From positions 186,001-250,000 of the forward strand of contig JAOQAE010000003.1 of the NCBI GenBank assembly GCA_025963725.1: a stretch of DNA of 64,000 nt, given 5' to 3'. A program made the translations under genes and the position numbers. Origin of the DNA: Bacteroidota bacterium (GTDB lineage Bacteria > Bacteroidota > Bacteroidia > 2-12-FULL-35-15). Shown piece after piece: positions 35,281 to 44,218 of this stretch (the first letter of the stretch is position 1; each line of letters starts with the position of its first letter). Under the pieces are notes generated by a model. It saw only the letters and a program-made list of their open reading frames with translations, was not told the origin of the DNA and did not search any database.

Positions 35281-35943
35281 ATGTTAGCACAAGACCTTAT
35301 CACAGACGAAATACCTCCCCTCAAAACATCCGATACCGGCCTCATGGCTATTAACTGGATGGATGAGTTCAAAGTATCCCACTTACCCATCGTAAACAAC
35401 CATGAATACCTTGGACTGATCTCCGATACCGACATACTCGACATGAACATTACCGACGATGAGCTCGGGAAATGCAAGCTGTCGCTGATCCGCCCCTTTG
35501 TGAAGGAAAGCCAGCACATTTACGAGGTGATCAAAATGGTGTCGGCAATGAAGCTTACCGTGCTGCCGGTGCTCAACGAGAGCCTGCAATACGTAGGGCT
35601 GATCCCTTCCAGCCACCTGCTCCAGCAGTTTTCCATGCTGGCTGCCACCAATGAGCCCGGCGGGATCGTAGTGCTGGAAATGAACGTGCATGATTATTCC
35701 ATGACCCAGATCGCCCAGATCATAGAAGGGAATGATGCCAAGATCCTGAGCTGCTACCTTCGCAACCTTACGGATTCCACGCAGATCGAGGTAACGCTGA
35801 AGCTGAACAAGGAAGACCTCTCGGGCATCCTGCAAACCTTTTACCGCTACAACTACAATGTAAAAGCATCGTTCCACCAGCGGGAATTCATGGACGATAT
35901 GAAGAACCGCTTCGATTCATTCATGAACTACATTAATATCTAA
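35281..35943 (+). CDS. CBS-domain protein with C-terminal ACT-like part
   Basis: A 220-residue cytoplasmic protein with two CBS motifs in tandem: the first around residues 10-60 (HLPIVNNHEYLGLISDTDIL), the second about 75-125 (LTVLPVLNESLQYVGLIPSS). After residue 130 there is an ACT-like segment (GGIVVLEMNVHDYSMTQIAQ). CBS pairs usually bind adenine nucleotides, so it may sense energy or cyclic-dinucleotide state. It ends three bases before the nadK start in a very tight operon, which suggests that the two are co-regulated. Confidence 0.88.
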   Translation: MLAQDLITDEIPPLKTSDTGLMAINWMDEFKVSHLPIVNNHEYLGLISDTDILDMNITDDELGKCKLSLIRPFVKESQHIYEVIKMVSAMKLTVLPVLNESLQYVGLIPSSHLLQQFSMLAATNEPGGIVVLEMNVHDYSMTQIAQIIEGNDAKILSCYLRNLTDSTQIEVTLKLNKEDLSGILQTFYRYNYNVKASFHQREFMDDMKNRFDSFMNYINI

Positions 35944-35946
35944 GCC

Positions 35947-36825
35947 TTGAAAGTAGCCATATACGGACGCTCCACCAGCGATAACCTCTCGGAGAACATC
36001 CAGATGCTTTTTCACAAGCTGGAGGAATGTGCTGCCGAAGTCCTTGTATATGAGCCCTTCCGCGATTTCATCAGCCAGAAGATGCAGCTTTCATCCCGGA
36101 TCAAAACATTTAATTCCCATGCCGATATCCGCGGAAAGGCCGATTACATGCTCAGCGTGGGAGGCGACGGCACTTTCCTGGAAACAGTTTCCTTTGTGCG
36201 CGACTCGAAGATCCCGATCCTCGGCATCAATACCGGCCGTCTCGGGTTCCTCGCCAACGTGGCAAAGAACGAGATCAACGCCGCCATCGATGCGCTTGCG
36301 CAGAAGAAATACAGTATTGAAACACGTGCACTGCTTTGCGTTACCAAGCCGGAGAACCTGTTCGGCGAAGTGAATTACGGCCTGAACGAGCTCACGATCC
36401 TCAAAAAGGATTCTTCCGCCATGGTCACGATCCATACTTACATCAACGGCGATTACCTGAACTCCTATTTTGCCGACGGGCTCATCGTGGCAACGCCTAC
36501 CGGCTCCACCGCCTACTCACTGAGCTGCGGCGGCCCTTTGGTAATGCCCGGCTCCGAGAATTTCGTGATCACGCCTATTGCGCCGCATAACCTCAATGTG
36601 CGCCCGCTCGTGATCTCCGACAACAGCGTGATCACACTGAAAGTACAGGGCCGCAGCCCGAATTACCTCGTAACGCTGGATTCGCGCAGCGAAACGGTTG
36701 ACGATTCCACCGAGCTCACTTTACAAAAAGCAGGGTTTTACATGCAGCTCATCAAGCTCGAAAACCAGCACTTTTTTAATACCATGCGCAACAAGCTTTT
36801 GTGGGGTTTAGACAAGCGGAATTAA
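35947..36825 (+). CDS. nadK: NAD kinase
   Basis: Phosphorylates NAD to NADP. 292 residues. The catalytic GGDGTFLE is at about residues 72-79; LGINTGRLGFLANV (about 94-107) and TPTGSTAYSLSCGGPLVMPG (about 184-203) are the other family marks. The start is a TTG (35947-35949) three bases after the CBS stop; no ATG fits upstream without losing MKVAIYG. It is followed by DUF6089, uppS, bamA, two OmpH genes and murI, a typical Bacteroidota run, but a separate promoter box lies at 36861. Confidence 0.97.
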   Translation: MKVAIYGRSTSDNLSENIQMLFHKLEECAAEVLVYEPFRDFISQKMQLSSRIKTFNSHADIRGKADYMLSVGGDGTFLETVSFVRDSKIPILGINTGRLGFLANVAKNEINAAIDALAQKKYSIETRALLCVTKPENLFGEVNYGLNELTILKKDSSAMVTIHTYINGDYLNSYFADGLIVATPTGSTAYSLSCGGPLVMPGSENFVITPIAPHNLNVRPLVISDNSVITLKVQGRSPNYLVTLDSRSETVDDSTELTLQKAGFYMQLIKLENQHFFNTMRNKLLWGLDKRN

Positions 36826-36860
36826 CTTAAATTAACACCGCCAATGAAGCAAAAATCCAT

Positions 36861-36868
36861 TATATTTG
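36861..36868 (+). promoter_or_regulatory. Promoter -7 box for the DUF6089-uppS-bamA run
   Basis: TATATTTG, exact to TAnnTTTG, 36 bases after nadK. It rules out a longer DUF6089 start at 36870, since the transcript would begin beyond it. Confidence 0.65.
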
Positions 36869-36932
36869 CTTGCTTTTAGCAAAAAATACAATAAAAAATA
36901 AGCATCAAAGTTTAACACCGGAAACAGCCCAT

Positions 36933-37775
36933 TTGAACAAGCATTTTATCATATTATTTTCCATCCTGCTCGGCGCCCTCAACGGCTCCGCTCAACGCCC
37001 TAAAGACAAGAGCGCTGAGATCGGCGTTTTCCTGGGCGGATCCTACTACATTGGCGACCTGAACCCGCTCGTGCATTTCGGCCCGATGACCAAGCCTGCC
37101 GCAGGTGCCGTTTTCAGGTACAATGTGAACCCGAGGTTCGCCCTTCGCGCCAACGCTTTCTTCGGTACCATACAGGCGGATGATGCCATTTCCCCTTCAC
37201 TTGCACAGCAGCAGCGCAACCTTAACTTCAAGTCCAAGGTTTCCGAGTTTTCGGTACAGGCCGAATTCAATTTCCTCGACTACCAGATCGGCAACGAGCG
37301 CAAAAGGTTCACACCCTACATTTTCCTGGGCATCGGCGCTTTCAGGTTCAATCCCGTTGCAACATACTACAACTACAGCTTTACGCTTCAGCCATTGGGC
37401 ACCGAAGGCCAGGGCCTCGACGGCGGGCCGAAAAAGAAGTATAAGCTTACACAGGTTTGCATCCCGTTCGGGGTGGGTATAAAAACCAACCTTTCCAAAA
37501 TGATCGGGCTTTCCATTGAATGGGGAATGCGCAAAACATTCACCGACTACCTCGACGACGTAAGCACCACCTATTACAACCCGGCGAAGCTCGCAGCCGC
37601 ACATGGCACCGTAGCGGCCGTAGCTGCAGACCCGAGCCGCGGCACCGACCCTAACTACACCAATGTAGGCAGGCAGCGCGGAAACCCTACCACCAAGGAC
37701 TGGTACTCATTTGCAGGCATTACCCTTACACTGAAATTAAAAGAAAAACGCGAAACCTGTCCGGGGGTAAATTGA
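36933..37775 (+). CDS. DUF6089 outer-membrane barrel protein
   Basis: About 280 residues. A TTG at 36933-36935 gives a signal peptide ([20 protein letters not shown]); a longer frame from 36870 would start on the promoter and is rejected. The mature protein is barrel-like: [20 protein letters not shown] at the start, [39 protein letters not shown], and a late [18 protein letters not shown]. It precedes uppS and bamA by very short gaps, as in many Bacteroidota, so it is probably an outer-membrane protein related to envelope biogenesis. No known activity. Confidence 0.86.
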   Translation: MNKHFIILFSILLGALNGSAQRPKDKSAEIGVFLGGSYYIGDLNPLVHFGPMTKPAAGAVFRYNVNPRFALRANAFFGTIQADDAISPSLAQQQRNLNFKSKVSEFSVQAEFNFLDYQIGNERKRFTPYIFLGIGAFRFNPVATYYNYSFTLQPLGTEGQGLDGGPKKKYKLTQVCIPFGVGIKTNLSKMIGLSIEWGMRKTFTDYLDDVSTTYYNPAKLAAAHGTVAAVAADPSRGTDPNYTNVGRQRGNPTTKDWYSFAGITLTLKLKEKRETCPGVN

Positions 37776-37779
37776 TCCA

Positions 37780-38526
37780 ATGAGTCTGAAAGAAAACATT
37801 AACCTGTCGAAATTACCACAGCACATCGCCATTATTATGGATGGTAACGGCCGGTGGGCAAAGCAGCAGGGCGAGCAGCGGATCTTCGGCCACGAGAACG
37901 GTGTGCGCTCCGTGCGCGATACCGTGGAAGCTGCCGCAGAGCTGGGTGTTAAATACCTTACGCTTTACGCTTTTTCAACAGAGAACTGGAACCGCCCGCA
38001 GGAAGAAGTGATCGCGCTTATGCAGCTGCTTGTGCACACTATCAGCGCGGAAACAAAAACGCTCAACGAGAATAACATCCGCCTGCAGGCGATCGGTGAC
38101 CTCAAAAGCCTTCCGCAGGACTGCTTCAACGAGCTGCAGGAAGCGATGGAAAAAACAAAGTCCAACTCACGCACCACGCTTGTGCTTGCACTAAGCTACA
38201 GCTCCCGCTGGGAGATCATCGATGCAGTGAAAAGGATTGCCGAAAAGGTAACAACGAACACACTTTCCCCTCAGAATATAACAGAACAAACAATCAACGA
38301 ACATTTATGCACAGCCGGCATGCCGGAACCTGAGCTGATGATCCGCACCAGCGGCGAGCACCGCATCAGCAATTTCCTGCTGTGGCAGCTGGCTTACGCA
38401 GAACTTTACTTTACCGATAAGCTGTGGCCCGATTTCAGGAAGGAAGATTTTTACGAAGCAATCCTTGATTACCAGAACCGTGAGCGCAGGTTCGGAAAAA
38501 CAAGCGAGCAATTAATTTCAAAATAA
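37780..38526 (+). CDS. uppS: Isoprenyl (undecaprenyl) diphosphate synthase
   Basis: Cis-prenyltransferase making the lipid carrier for cell-wall synthesis. 248 residues. The substrate-binding [14 protein letters not shown] begins near residue 18 (catalytic Asp21), followed by [11 protein letters not shown] (about 37-47), [11 protein letters not shown] (about 63-73) and the late [20 protein letters not shown] (about 188-207). It lies between DUF6089 (4-base gap) and bamA (2-base gap), so is part of the operon. The companion phosphatase gene uppP is at 11091. Confidence 0.97.
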   Translation: MSLKENINLSKLPQHIAIIMDGNGRWAKQQGEQRIFGHENGVRSVRDTVEAAAELGVKYLTLYAFSTENWNRPQEEVIALMQLLVHTISAETKTLNENNIRLQAIGDLKSLPQDCFNELQEAMEKTKSNSRTTLVLALSYSSRWEIIDAVKRIAEKVTTNTLSPQNITEQTINEHLCTAGMPEPELMIRTSGEHRISNFLLWQLAYAELYFTDKLWPDFRKEDFYEAILDYQNRERRFGKTSEQLISK

Positions 38527-38528
38527 CA

Positions 38529-41261
38529 ATGTACAAAAAATTAGCTTTTTTACTGATTGCCTTATTGCCTGTATTTACATCAAACGCACAGCAAGCCGTA
38601 CAGGTGGGAGGCATGGACACCACCGCCATCGACTTCTCCAACCCGCAGGAATATGAGCTCGGGCCCATCATTGTTACCGGCGCAACACACCTCGATGAAA
38701 AAGTGATCATCCTGCTCACCGGCCTTAACGAAGGCGACAAGGTTTTCGTACCGGGCGATAAATTTTCCACGGCCATTGAAAACCTCTGGAAACAGGGCTT
38801 GTTTGAAGACATCCAGATCAAAGCGCGCAAGATCGAAGGCCGCACCATTTTCCTCAACATTGTTGTGCAGGAGCGCCCCCGCCTTGCCAAGTTCGCTTTA
38901 CGCGGAATGACCAAGAGCGAAGCGGATGACCTTCGCGAAAAGCTAAGCCTCAACAGGGGCAAGGTAGTTACCGATGCCCTCGTCGCTTCTACGGAATACA
39001 CGGTACGCACCTTCTTCGTCGACAAAGGCTACCTCGATGCCAAAGTAACTATTGTTAAAAGCAAGGACGAGGAAGAGGACGGGCTCATCCTTACATTCCT
39101 CGTGGAGAAGAACCACAAGGTGAAGATCAAGAACATCAACTTTATCGGCAACAAATCACTCGGAACATTCAAGCTGCGCAGGACCTTCAAGGAAACAAAG
39201 CGCAAGCGCTGGTGGAACCCGTTCAATAACGGCAAGTTCGATGAGGAAAATTACGAAAAGGATAAAAAAGCATTCATCGCCAAATACAATGGCAAAGGAT
39301 TCCGCGATGCAACGATCGTAAGGGATACGATGTACCGCAACAACGACAAGCAGAAGCTGCAATTCGGCAAATACCTCGGGGCAGGCTACAGGCGCATTGT
39401 AAAGGGAACACCAATGGTAGCGCAGGATTATCACCGGGTGAAAAAAGGCAAGCATTCGAAATTCAAGTTCTGGCAGAGCCTTAAAACATTCCATGCCGTA
39501 AGAGATACTTCGTACTACAGGCGTTTCCTCACTATCGACATGTACGTGAGCGAAGGCAACAAATATTATTTCAGGGACATCCTCTGGGTGGGTAACAGTA
39601 AATACTCCTCCAAGGACCTCAACAGCGTGCTCAACATCCACAAAGGCGATGTGTACGACCAGGAGAACCTCGACACCAAGCTGTTCAACAATCCGAACGG
39701 CAGCGACATCAGCTCATTATACATGGATGACGGCTACCTGTTCTTCAACGTGTCGCCGGTGGAAACACAGGTAACAGGCGATTCGATCGACATCGAGATG
39801 CGCATCTTTGAAGGCAAGCAGGCGACCATCAACAAGGTGAGCATTGTAGGAAATACAAAAACAAACGACCGCGTGATCATGCGCGAGATCAGGACACGCC
39901 CGGGCCAGCTCTTCCGCAGGTCGGATGTGCTCCGTACCCAGCGCCAGCTTTCACAGCTCGGCTATTTCGATCCTGAGAAAATGAACGTGGTGCCAACCCC
40001 AAATCCGGCCAACGGAACGGTTGATATTGAATACACCGTGGAAGAAAAGCCTTCCGACCAGATCGAGCTTTCCGGCGGTTACGGCGGAGGACGCATTGTT
40101 GGTACACTTGGTGTTTCCTTCAACAACTTCTCCGGAAGGAACTTCTTTAAAAAAGGCGCATGGCGTCCATTGCCTTCCGGCGACGGGCAGCGCCTGAGCA
40201 TAAGGGCACAATCCAACGGATTGTATTTCCAGTCGTACAACATTTCCTTCACCGAGCCATGGCTTGGAGGCAAGAAGCCGAACTCTTTCAGCGTAACGGC
40301 ATACTATTCCGTGCAAACGAACGGACAGAAGAAAAAGATCAATTACAACGGCGAAAAGATCGTAAATCCTGATCGCCAGTCGCTCGACATCTTCGGCGCG
40401 TCTGTAGGATTCGGAAAACAATTGAAATGGCCAGACGATTATTTCACGCTGTACCATGAATTCGATTACCAGTACTACACGCTGAATAATTTCGGGTCCA
40501 TCTTCTCCTTCAGCAACGGTTTCTCGAACAACATTTATTACAAGGCGGCATTGCAGCGTAATTCCCTGCAGGGCAATCCTATCTTCCCTTCCGGCGGATC
40601 GCAGTTTGCGCTTACCGGACAGTGGACTCCTCCGTATTCGGCATTTAACGGCGTGGATTATACAAGCCCGACCCTCACCGACCAGCAGCGCTACAAGTTC
40701 GTGGAGTACCAGAAATACAAGTTCACGGCAACATTCTACACCAACTTAACCAACAAGAAACCGAAGGAAGGGAAAGAGGCACGCAATTTGATTTTACGCA
40801 CCTCGGCAGGCTTCGGCTTCCTGAGCTCGTACAATAACAAGGTTGGACTTTCGCCATTCGAGCGCTTTTACCTCGGCGGCAGCGGCTTAACGGGATATGC
40901 GCTCGACGGCAGGGAGATCATCGCACTGAGAGGCTATGATGACCAGTCGTTATCATCGAGAACAGGATCGGCTTACATTACAAAATACTCGCTTGAATTA
41001 CGCTTCCCGATCACCACGAATCCGCAGGCAACCATTTTCATCCTTGGCTTTGCTGAAGGAGGAAATTCATGGCAGAAGGCGAAAGACTTTAACCCTTTCA
41101 ACGTGTACCGTTCAACAGGGCTTGGCGTAAGGGTTTACCTGCCAATGTTCGGCTTGCTGGGCTTCGATTACGGATGGCGACTGGATGATGTTCCGAGCAA
41201 TCCTACCATGCAGAAAGGACAGTTCCACTTTACCATCGGGGCTTCTATTGGAGAGTTATAA
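38529..41261 (+). CDS. bamA: Outer-membrane protein assembly factor BamA
   Basis: Core of the BAM complex that inserts beta-barrels into the outer membrane. 910 residues: signal peptide (LAFLLIALLPVFTSNAQ), POTRA repeats from about residue 40 to 530, and a barrel that ends IGASIGEL. The motif GLTGYALDGREIIALRGYD (about 787-805) belongs to the barrel. The third POTRA is interrupted by a basic stretch of about 55 residues (nucleotides about 39361-39525, e.g. YHRVKKGKHSKFKFWQSLKT) that I do not expect from relatives. It overlaps nothing; OmpH follows. Confidence 0.96.
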   Translation: MYKKLAFLLIALLPVFTSNAQQAVQVGGMDTTAIDFSNPQEYELGPIIVTGATHLDEKVIILLTGLNEGDKVFVPGDKFSTAIENLWKQGLFEDIQIKARKIEGRTIFLNIVVQERPRLAKFALRGMTKSEADDLREKLSLNRGKVVTDALVASTEYTVRTFFVDKGYLDAKVTIVKSKDEEEDGLILTFLVEKNHKVKIKNINFIGNKSLGTFKLRRTFKETKRKRWWNPFNNGKFDEENYEKDKKAFIAKYNGKGFRDATIVRDTMYRNNDKQKLQFGKYLGAGYRRIVKGTPMVAQDYHRVKKGKHSKFKFWQSLKTFHAVRDTSYYRRFLTIDMYVSEGNKYYFRDILWVGNSKYSSKDLNSVLNIHKGDVYDQENLDTKLFNNPNGSDISSLYMDDGYLFFNVSPVETQVTGDSIDIEMRIFEGKQATINKVSIVGNTKTNDRVIMREIRTRPGQLFRRSDVLRTQRQLSQLGYFDPEKMNVVPTPNPANGTVDIEYTVEEKPSDQIELSGGYGGGRIVGTLGVSFNNFSGRNFFKKGAWRPLPSGDGQRLSIRAQSNGLYFQSYNISFTEPWLGGKKPNSFSVTAYYSVQTNGQKKKINYNGEKIVNPDRQSLDIFGASVGFGKQLKWPDDYFTLYHEFDYQYYTLNNFGSIFSFSNGFSNNIYYKAALQRNSLQGNPIFPSGGSQFALTGQWTPPYSAFNGVDYTSPTLTDQQRYKFVEYQKYKFTATFYTNLTNKKPKEGKEARNLILRTSAGFGFLSSYNNKVGLSPFERFYLGGSGLTGYALDGREIIALRGYDDQSLSSRTGSAYITKYSLELRFPITTNPQATIFILGFAEGGNSWQKAKDFNPFNVYRSTGLGVRVYLPMFGLLGFDYGWRLDDVPSNPTMQKGQFHFTIGASIGEL

Positions 41262-41307
41262 TAATTTACTAAATTCGTTCCTTCATTGGAGCGGCAACAT
41301 TAAAAAA

Positions 41308-41871
41308 ATGAGAACAATGAAAAAGATAATCTTAACACTCGGACTGGCCCTTGCAAGCTGCTTTGTGGCATCCGCACAGAAATTCGCATACGTTGACACT
41401 GAATATATCCTCGGGCAGATCCCTGAATACAAAGCCGCACAGGCTGAGCTGGACAAGATCTCCGTTCAGTGGCAAAAAGAGATAGAGGCAAAGTACGCCG
41501 AGATCGATAAGATGTACAAGGCATACCAGGCAGAGCAGATCCTGCTTACCGAGGACATGAAGAAAAAACGCGAAGGCGACATCGTAGCGAAGGAGAAAGA
41601 GGCAAAAGACCTGCAGAAGCAGCGCTTCGGGGTAGACGGCGAGCTATTTAAAAAGCGCCAGGAGCTGGTGAAGCCGATCCAGGATAAAGTGTACAACGCC
41701 GTGAAAAGCGTTGCCGAAAAAGGTGGCTACTCGGTGATCTTCGACAAGGCAGGCGACTTAACAATGCTGTATGCAAGCCCTAAGAACGACAAGAGTGATG
41801 ATGTGCTGGAGCTGCTTGGATACAAAGGCGGAAGCGGAACCAAAACAGGTACCACTCCTAAAAAACAATAA
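41308..41871 (+). CDS. OmpH/Skp family periplasmic chaperone, first copy
   Basis: About 187 residues from MRTMKK (ATG at 41308; the ATG at 41317 is equally plausible). Signal peptide IILTLGLALASCFVASAQ. The mature part begins KFAYVDTEYILGQIPEYKAA, the OmpH start, followed by long charged helices (residues about 45-130) that form the jaws, and ends in KGGYSVIFDKAGDLTMLYAS. OmpH/Skp holds unfolded outer-membrane proteins in the periplasm and passes them to BamA, whose gene is immediately upstream. The last residues are a Lys/Gly/Thr tail (GSGTKTGTTPKKQ). Confidence 0.95.
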   Translation: MRTMKKIILTLGLALASCFVASAQKFAYVDTEYILGQIPEYKAAQAELDKISVQWQKEIEAKYAEIDKMYKAYQAEQILLTEDMKKKREGDIVAKEKEAKDLQKQRFGVDGELFKKRQELVKPIQDKVYNAVKSVAEKGGYSVIFDKAGDLTMLYASPKNDKSDDVLELLGYKGGSGTKTGTTPKKQ

Positions 41872-41914
41872 ACCAAAACCAATAATTTAAAACATAAACC
41901 AAAAAATAAATACT

Positions 41915-42463
41915 ATGAAGAATATCGTTAAGATAGCTGTTGTTTCTGCTCTTGTTGTTGTAAGCTCATTTACGGCTAATGCACAAAAAATCGCGCACAT
42001 CAACCTTGATTCACTAATTGGTGTGATGCCTGAAACAAAAGTAGCGACACAGGCTGTTCAGGATTACGCAAAACAGCTGGAGACCCAGGTTACTGCCATG
42101 CAAACCGAATTGCAGACCAAATACGAGGATTACCAGCTGCACATGAAAGATTATCCTGAGCTGGTTCGCGCTTCCAAAGAAAAGGAGCTGAACGATCTTA
42201 ACCAGCGCATCCAGGATTTCCAGCAGCAGGCACAAACCGACTACCAGAAGAAAAGCGCTGAGCTGTCGAAACCGGTTTATGAGAAAGCAAAGAAAGCGAT
42301 CGACCAGGTAGCAAAGGACAATGGCTTCAAATACGTGCTCGACACAAGCACAGGCATGGTGATCTACAACGAGCCCGCTGACGATATCTTCAACCTTGTG
42401 GTTAAAAAGCTTGGAATTACACTGCCTGCACCAGCTGCAGGAACAGGCACTCCTAAAAAATAA
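41915..42463 (+). CDS. OmpH/Skp family periplasmic chaperone, second copy
   Basis: 182 residues. Signal peptide IAVVSALVVVSSFTANAQ, mature start KIAHINLDSLIGVMPETKVA, coiled-coil jaws (about residues 45-120) and a C-terminal globular end (NGFKYVLDTSTGMVIYNEPA). Closely similar in plan to the gene just before it, with a tail APAAGTGTPKK, so probably a tandem duplication followed by divergence; the helices are shorter here. It ends before a terminator and the murI promoter. Confidence 0.95.
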   Translation: MKNIVKIAVVSALVVVSSFTANAQKIAHINLDSLIGVMPETKVATQAVQDYAKQLETQVTAMQTELQTKYEDYQLHMKDYPELVRASKEKELNDLNQRIQDFQQQAQTDYQKKSAELSKPVYEKAKKAIDQVAKDNGFKYVLDTSTGMVIYNEPADDIFNLVVKKLGITLPAPAAGTGTPKK

Positions 42464-42482
42464 TTTATTTTTAGCATGAAGG

Positions 42483-42507
42483 AAGTCCCGCAAAAGCGGG
42501 ACTTTTT
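42483..42507 (+). terminator. Terminator after the second OmpH gene
   Basis: 9-bp stem AAGTCCCGC / GCGGGACTT (42483-42491 and 42496-42504), AAAA loop, then T's; immediately followed by the murI promoter. Confidence 0.88.
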
Positions 42508-42514
42508 TATTTCC

Positions 42515-42522
42515 TATCTTTG
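42515..42522 (+). promoter_or_regulatory. Promoter -7 box for murI
   Basis: TATCTTTG, exact to TAnnTTTG. It lies inside a possible longer murI reading frame and therefore fixes the true start at the TTG at 42541. Confidence 0.68.
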
Positions 42523-42540
42523 AAGAACAAACGAAAAGAA

Positions 42541-43365
42541 TTGAGCACTAAACATCCGATCGGCGTATTTGATTCAGGCTACGGCGGCTTAACGGTTTTG
42601 AAAGAGATCGTAAAAGCGCTGCCGGGGTATGATTACATTTATCTTGGCGACAATGCCCGCGCGCCCTACGGCACCCGCTCCTTTGAAACAGTGTACGAGT
42701 ACACCCTTGCATGCGTGAAGCAGCTGTTTGAAATGGGCTGCCCGCTGGTGATCCTTGCCTGCAATACCGCTTCCGCGAAAGCATTGCGGAACATCCAGCA
42801 AAAGGACCTGCCTCATCTTGCCCCCGAGAAGCGCGTGCTTGGCGTGATCCGGCCGACCACAGAGGTGGTGGGAAAATACAGCAAAACAGGACATGTGGGC
42901 GTGCTGGGTACAAGCGGCACGGTAAGCTCCAACTCCTATCCCATCGAAATTAAAAAGTTCTATCCCGAAATAACGGTACACCAGGAAGCCTGCCCGATGT
43001 GGGTACCGCTCGTGGAGAACCATGAATTTGAAAGCGATGGGGCCGACTTCTTTATTAAGAATAACCTCAATAATTTACTTGCAAAAAACGCTGAAATAGA
43101 TACCATCATCCTCGGCTGCACGCATTATCCTTTGCTTGTGGACAAGATCAAAAAGCATTTGCCTTCCCATATCACAATATTGTCGCAGGGAGAAATTGTT
43201 GCAGGGAGCCTCAGTGATTATCTCAAGCGGCATAGCGAGATCGAGCAAACGCTCAGCAAAGGAAAGAGCCTGGAATTTTACACAACGGATTCCCCTGAAA
43301 ATTTTGACAAATCGGCGAGCCTGTTCTTTGGAAAGGAAGTAAAGTCGACGCACCTTGGGTGGTAA
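42541..43365 (+). CDS. murI: Glutamate racemase
   Basis: Makes D-glutamate for peptidoglycan. The start is the TTG at 42541 (reads MSTKHPIGVFDSG), because a promoter box covers the earlier TTG at 42520. About 274 residues. The two catalytic cysteines are in ILACNTASAKAL (about residue 77) and ILGCTHYPLL (about 190). GVFDSGYGGLTVLKEI (about 8-23) and YLGDNARAPYGTRS (about 35-48) are the other family marks. It follows the OmpH terminator, so it has its own transcript. Confidence 0.95.
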   Translation: MSTKHPIGVFDSGYGGLTVLKEIVKALPGYDYIYLGDNARAPYGTRSFETVYEYTLACVKQLFEMGCPLVILACNTASAKALRNIQQKDLPHLAPEKRVLGVIRPTTEVVGKYSKTGHVGVLGTSGTVSSNSYPIEIKKFYPEITVHQEACPMWVPLVENHEFESDGADFFIKNNLNNLLAKNAEIDTIILGCTHYPLLVDKIKKHLPSHITILSQGEIVAGSLSDYLKRHSEIEQTLSKGKSLEFYTTDSPENFDKSASLFFGKEVKSTHLGW

Positions 43366-43386
43366 TCGATTAAGCAATTCGTTAAT

Positions 43387-43488
43387 ACCACCCCAACCCT
43401 CCTTAAAGGAGGGAGCTGATCCTGCTAACTAATATCATTATTTTTTACGGCGGCCATCCCCCTCCTCGCAGGAGGGGACAGGGGTGGT
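43387..43488. repeat. Bipartite ACCACCCC palindromic element, copy 3
   Basis: ACCACCCCAACCCTCC with TTAAAGGAGGGAGC, a spacer of about 45 bases, then CCCCCTCCT with AGGAGGGGACAGGGGTGGT. It separates the convergent ends of murI and the gamma carbonic anhydrase gene. Confidence 0.87.
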
Positions 43489-43540
43489 GAAACGATAGAG
43501 TACACTGATTCGCAACATTCGTAAAGATCAGCGATCCGTA

Positions 43541-44062
43541 CTATTTCTCTTCCTTGAACCAGCTGCTATACATAATATAATTATTCGCGATGCGGTTGAT
43601 CTCACCATTGATCAGCTCCTGGTTGATGTCCTTCACCTTCCTGGCGGGCACGCCTGCGTAGATCACGCCTGATTCCACTTTCGTATTCTCCAGCACCACG
43701 GCTCCTGCCGCAATGATGGTATTGCTGCCGATCTCGCAGTTGTCCATCACGATCGCACCCATGCCAATGAGCACATTATCGGCGATCTTACAGCCATGCA
43801 CAAGCGCGTTGTGCCCGATGGAAACATTGTTGCCGATCTCCACTTTTGTTTTTTCATAGGTGCAATGGATCACGGCGCCATCCTGCACATTCACCTTGTT
43901 CCCCATGCGGATGGAGTTCACATCGCCCCTCACCACCGCATTGAACCAGATGCTGCACTGGTCGCCCATTACCACATCGCCTACAATGGTTGAATTCTCT
44001 GCCAGATAGCAATCGTTCCCGAATGTAGGGTGAATGCCTTTTACCGGTTTAATTAGTGCCAT
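43541..44062 (-). CDS. Gamma carbonic anhydrase family protein
   Basis: 173 residues of left-handed beta-helix hexapeptides, probably a trimer. Repeats are visible throughout: AVVRGDVNSIRMGNKVNVQD, GAVIHCTYEKTKVEIGNNVS, IGHNALVHGCKIADNVLIGM, GAIVMDNCEIGSNTIIAAGA, and VVLENTKVESGVIYAGVPAR. The three histidines that hold zinc in this family correspond to H in VIHCTYE, IGHN and LVHG. Whether it hydrates CO2 or acts as an acetyltransferase-like protein cannot be told from sequence alone. It is flanked by bipartite repeats on both sides. Confidence 0.93.
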   Translation of the reverse strand: MALIKPVKGIHPTFGNDCYLAENSTIVGDVVMGDQCSIWFNAVVRGDVNSIRMGNKVNVQDGAVIHCTYEKTKVEIGNNVSIGHNALVHGCKIADNVLIGMGAIVMDNCEIGSNTIIAAGAVVLENTKVESGVIYAGVPARKVKDINQELINGEINRIANNYIMYSSWFKEEK

Positions 44063-44085
44063 GGTTTTAAATTATTGGTTATTGT

Positions 44086-44187
44086 ACCACCCCAACCCTC
44101 CTACAAGGAGGGAGCCGATACTGCTGAATTCTTATTTCCGTTTTTCCACGGAGCATTCCCCTCCTTTAAGGAGGGGTCAGGGGTGGT
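44086..44187. repeat. Bipartite ACCACCCC palindromic element, copy 4
   Basis: ACCACCCCAACCCTCC with CAAGGAGGGAGC, a spacer near 45 bases, then ATTCCCCTCC with AAGGAGGGGTCAGGGGTGGT. Near-identical in layout to copy 3, only 600 bases away, on the other side of the gamma carbonic anhydrase gene. Confidence 0.87.
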
Positions 44188-44218
44188 ATCCCCTCCAAAA
44201 ATAACGATTATTCTCACG

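Noticed and set aside
41185-41307. Upstream extension of the first OmpH gene overlapping bamA
   Set aside because: The extra residues are a frame-shifted reading of the bamA end; the signal peptide begins at MRTMKK.
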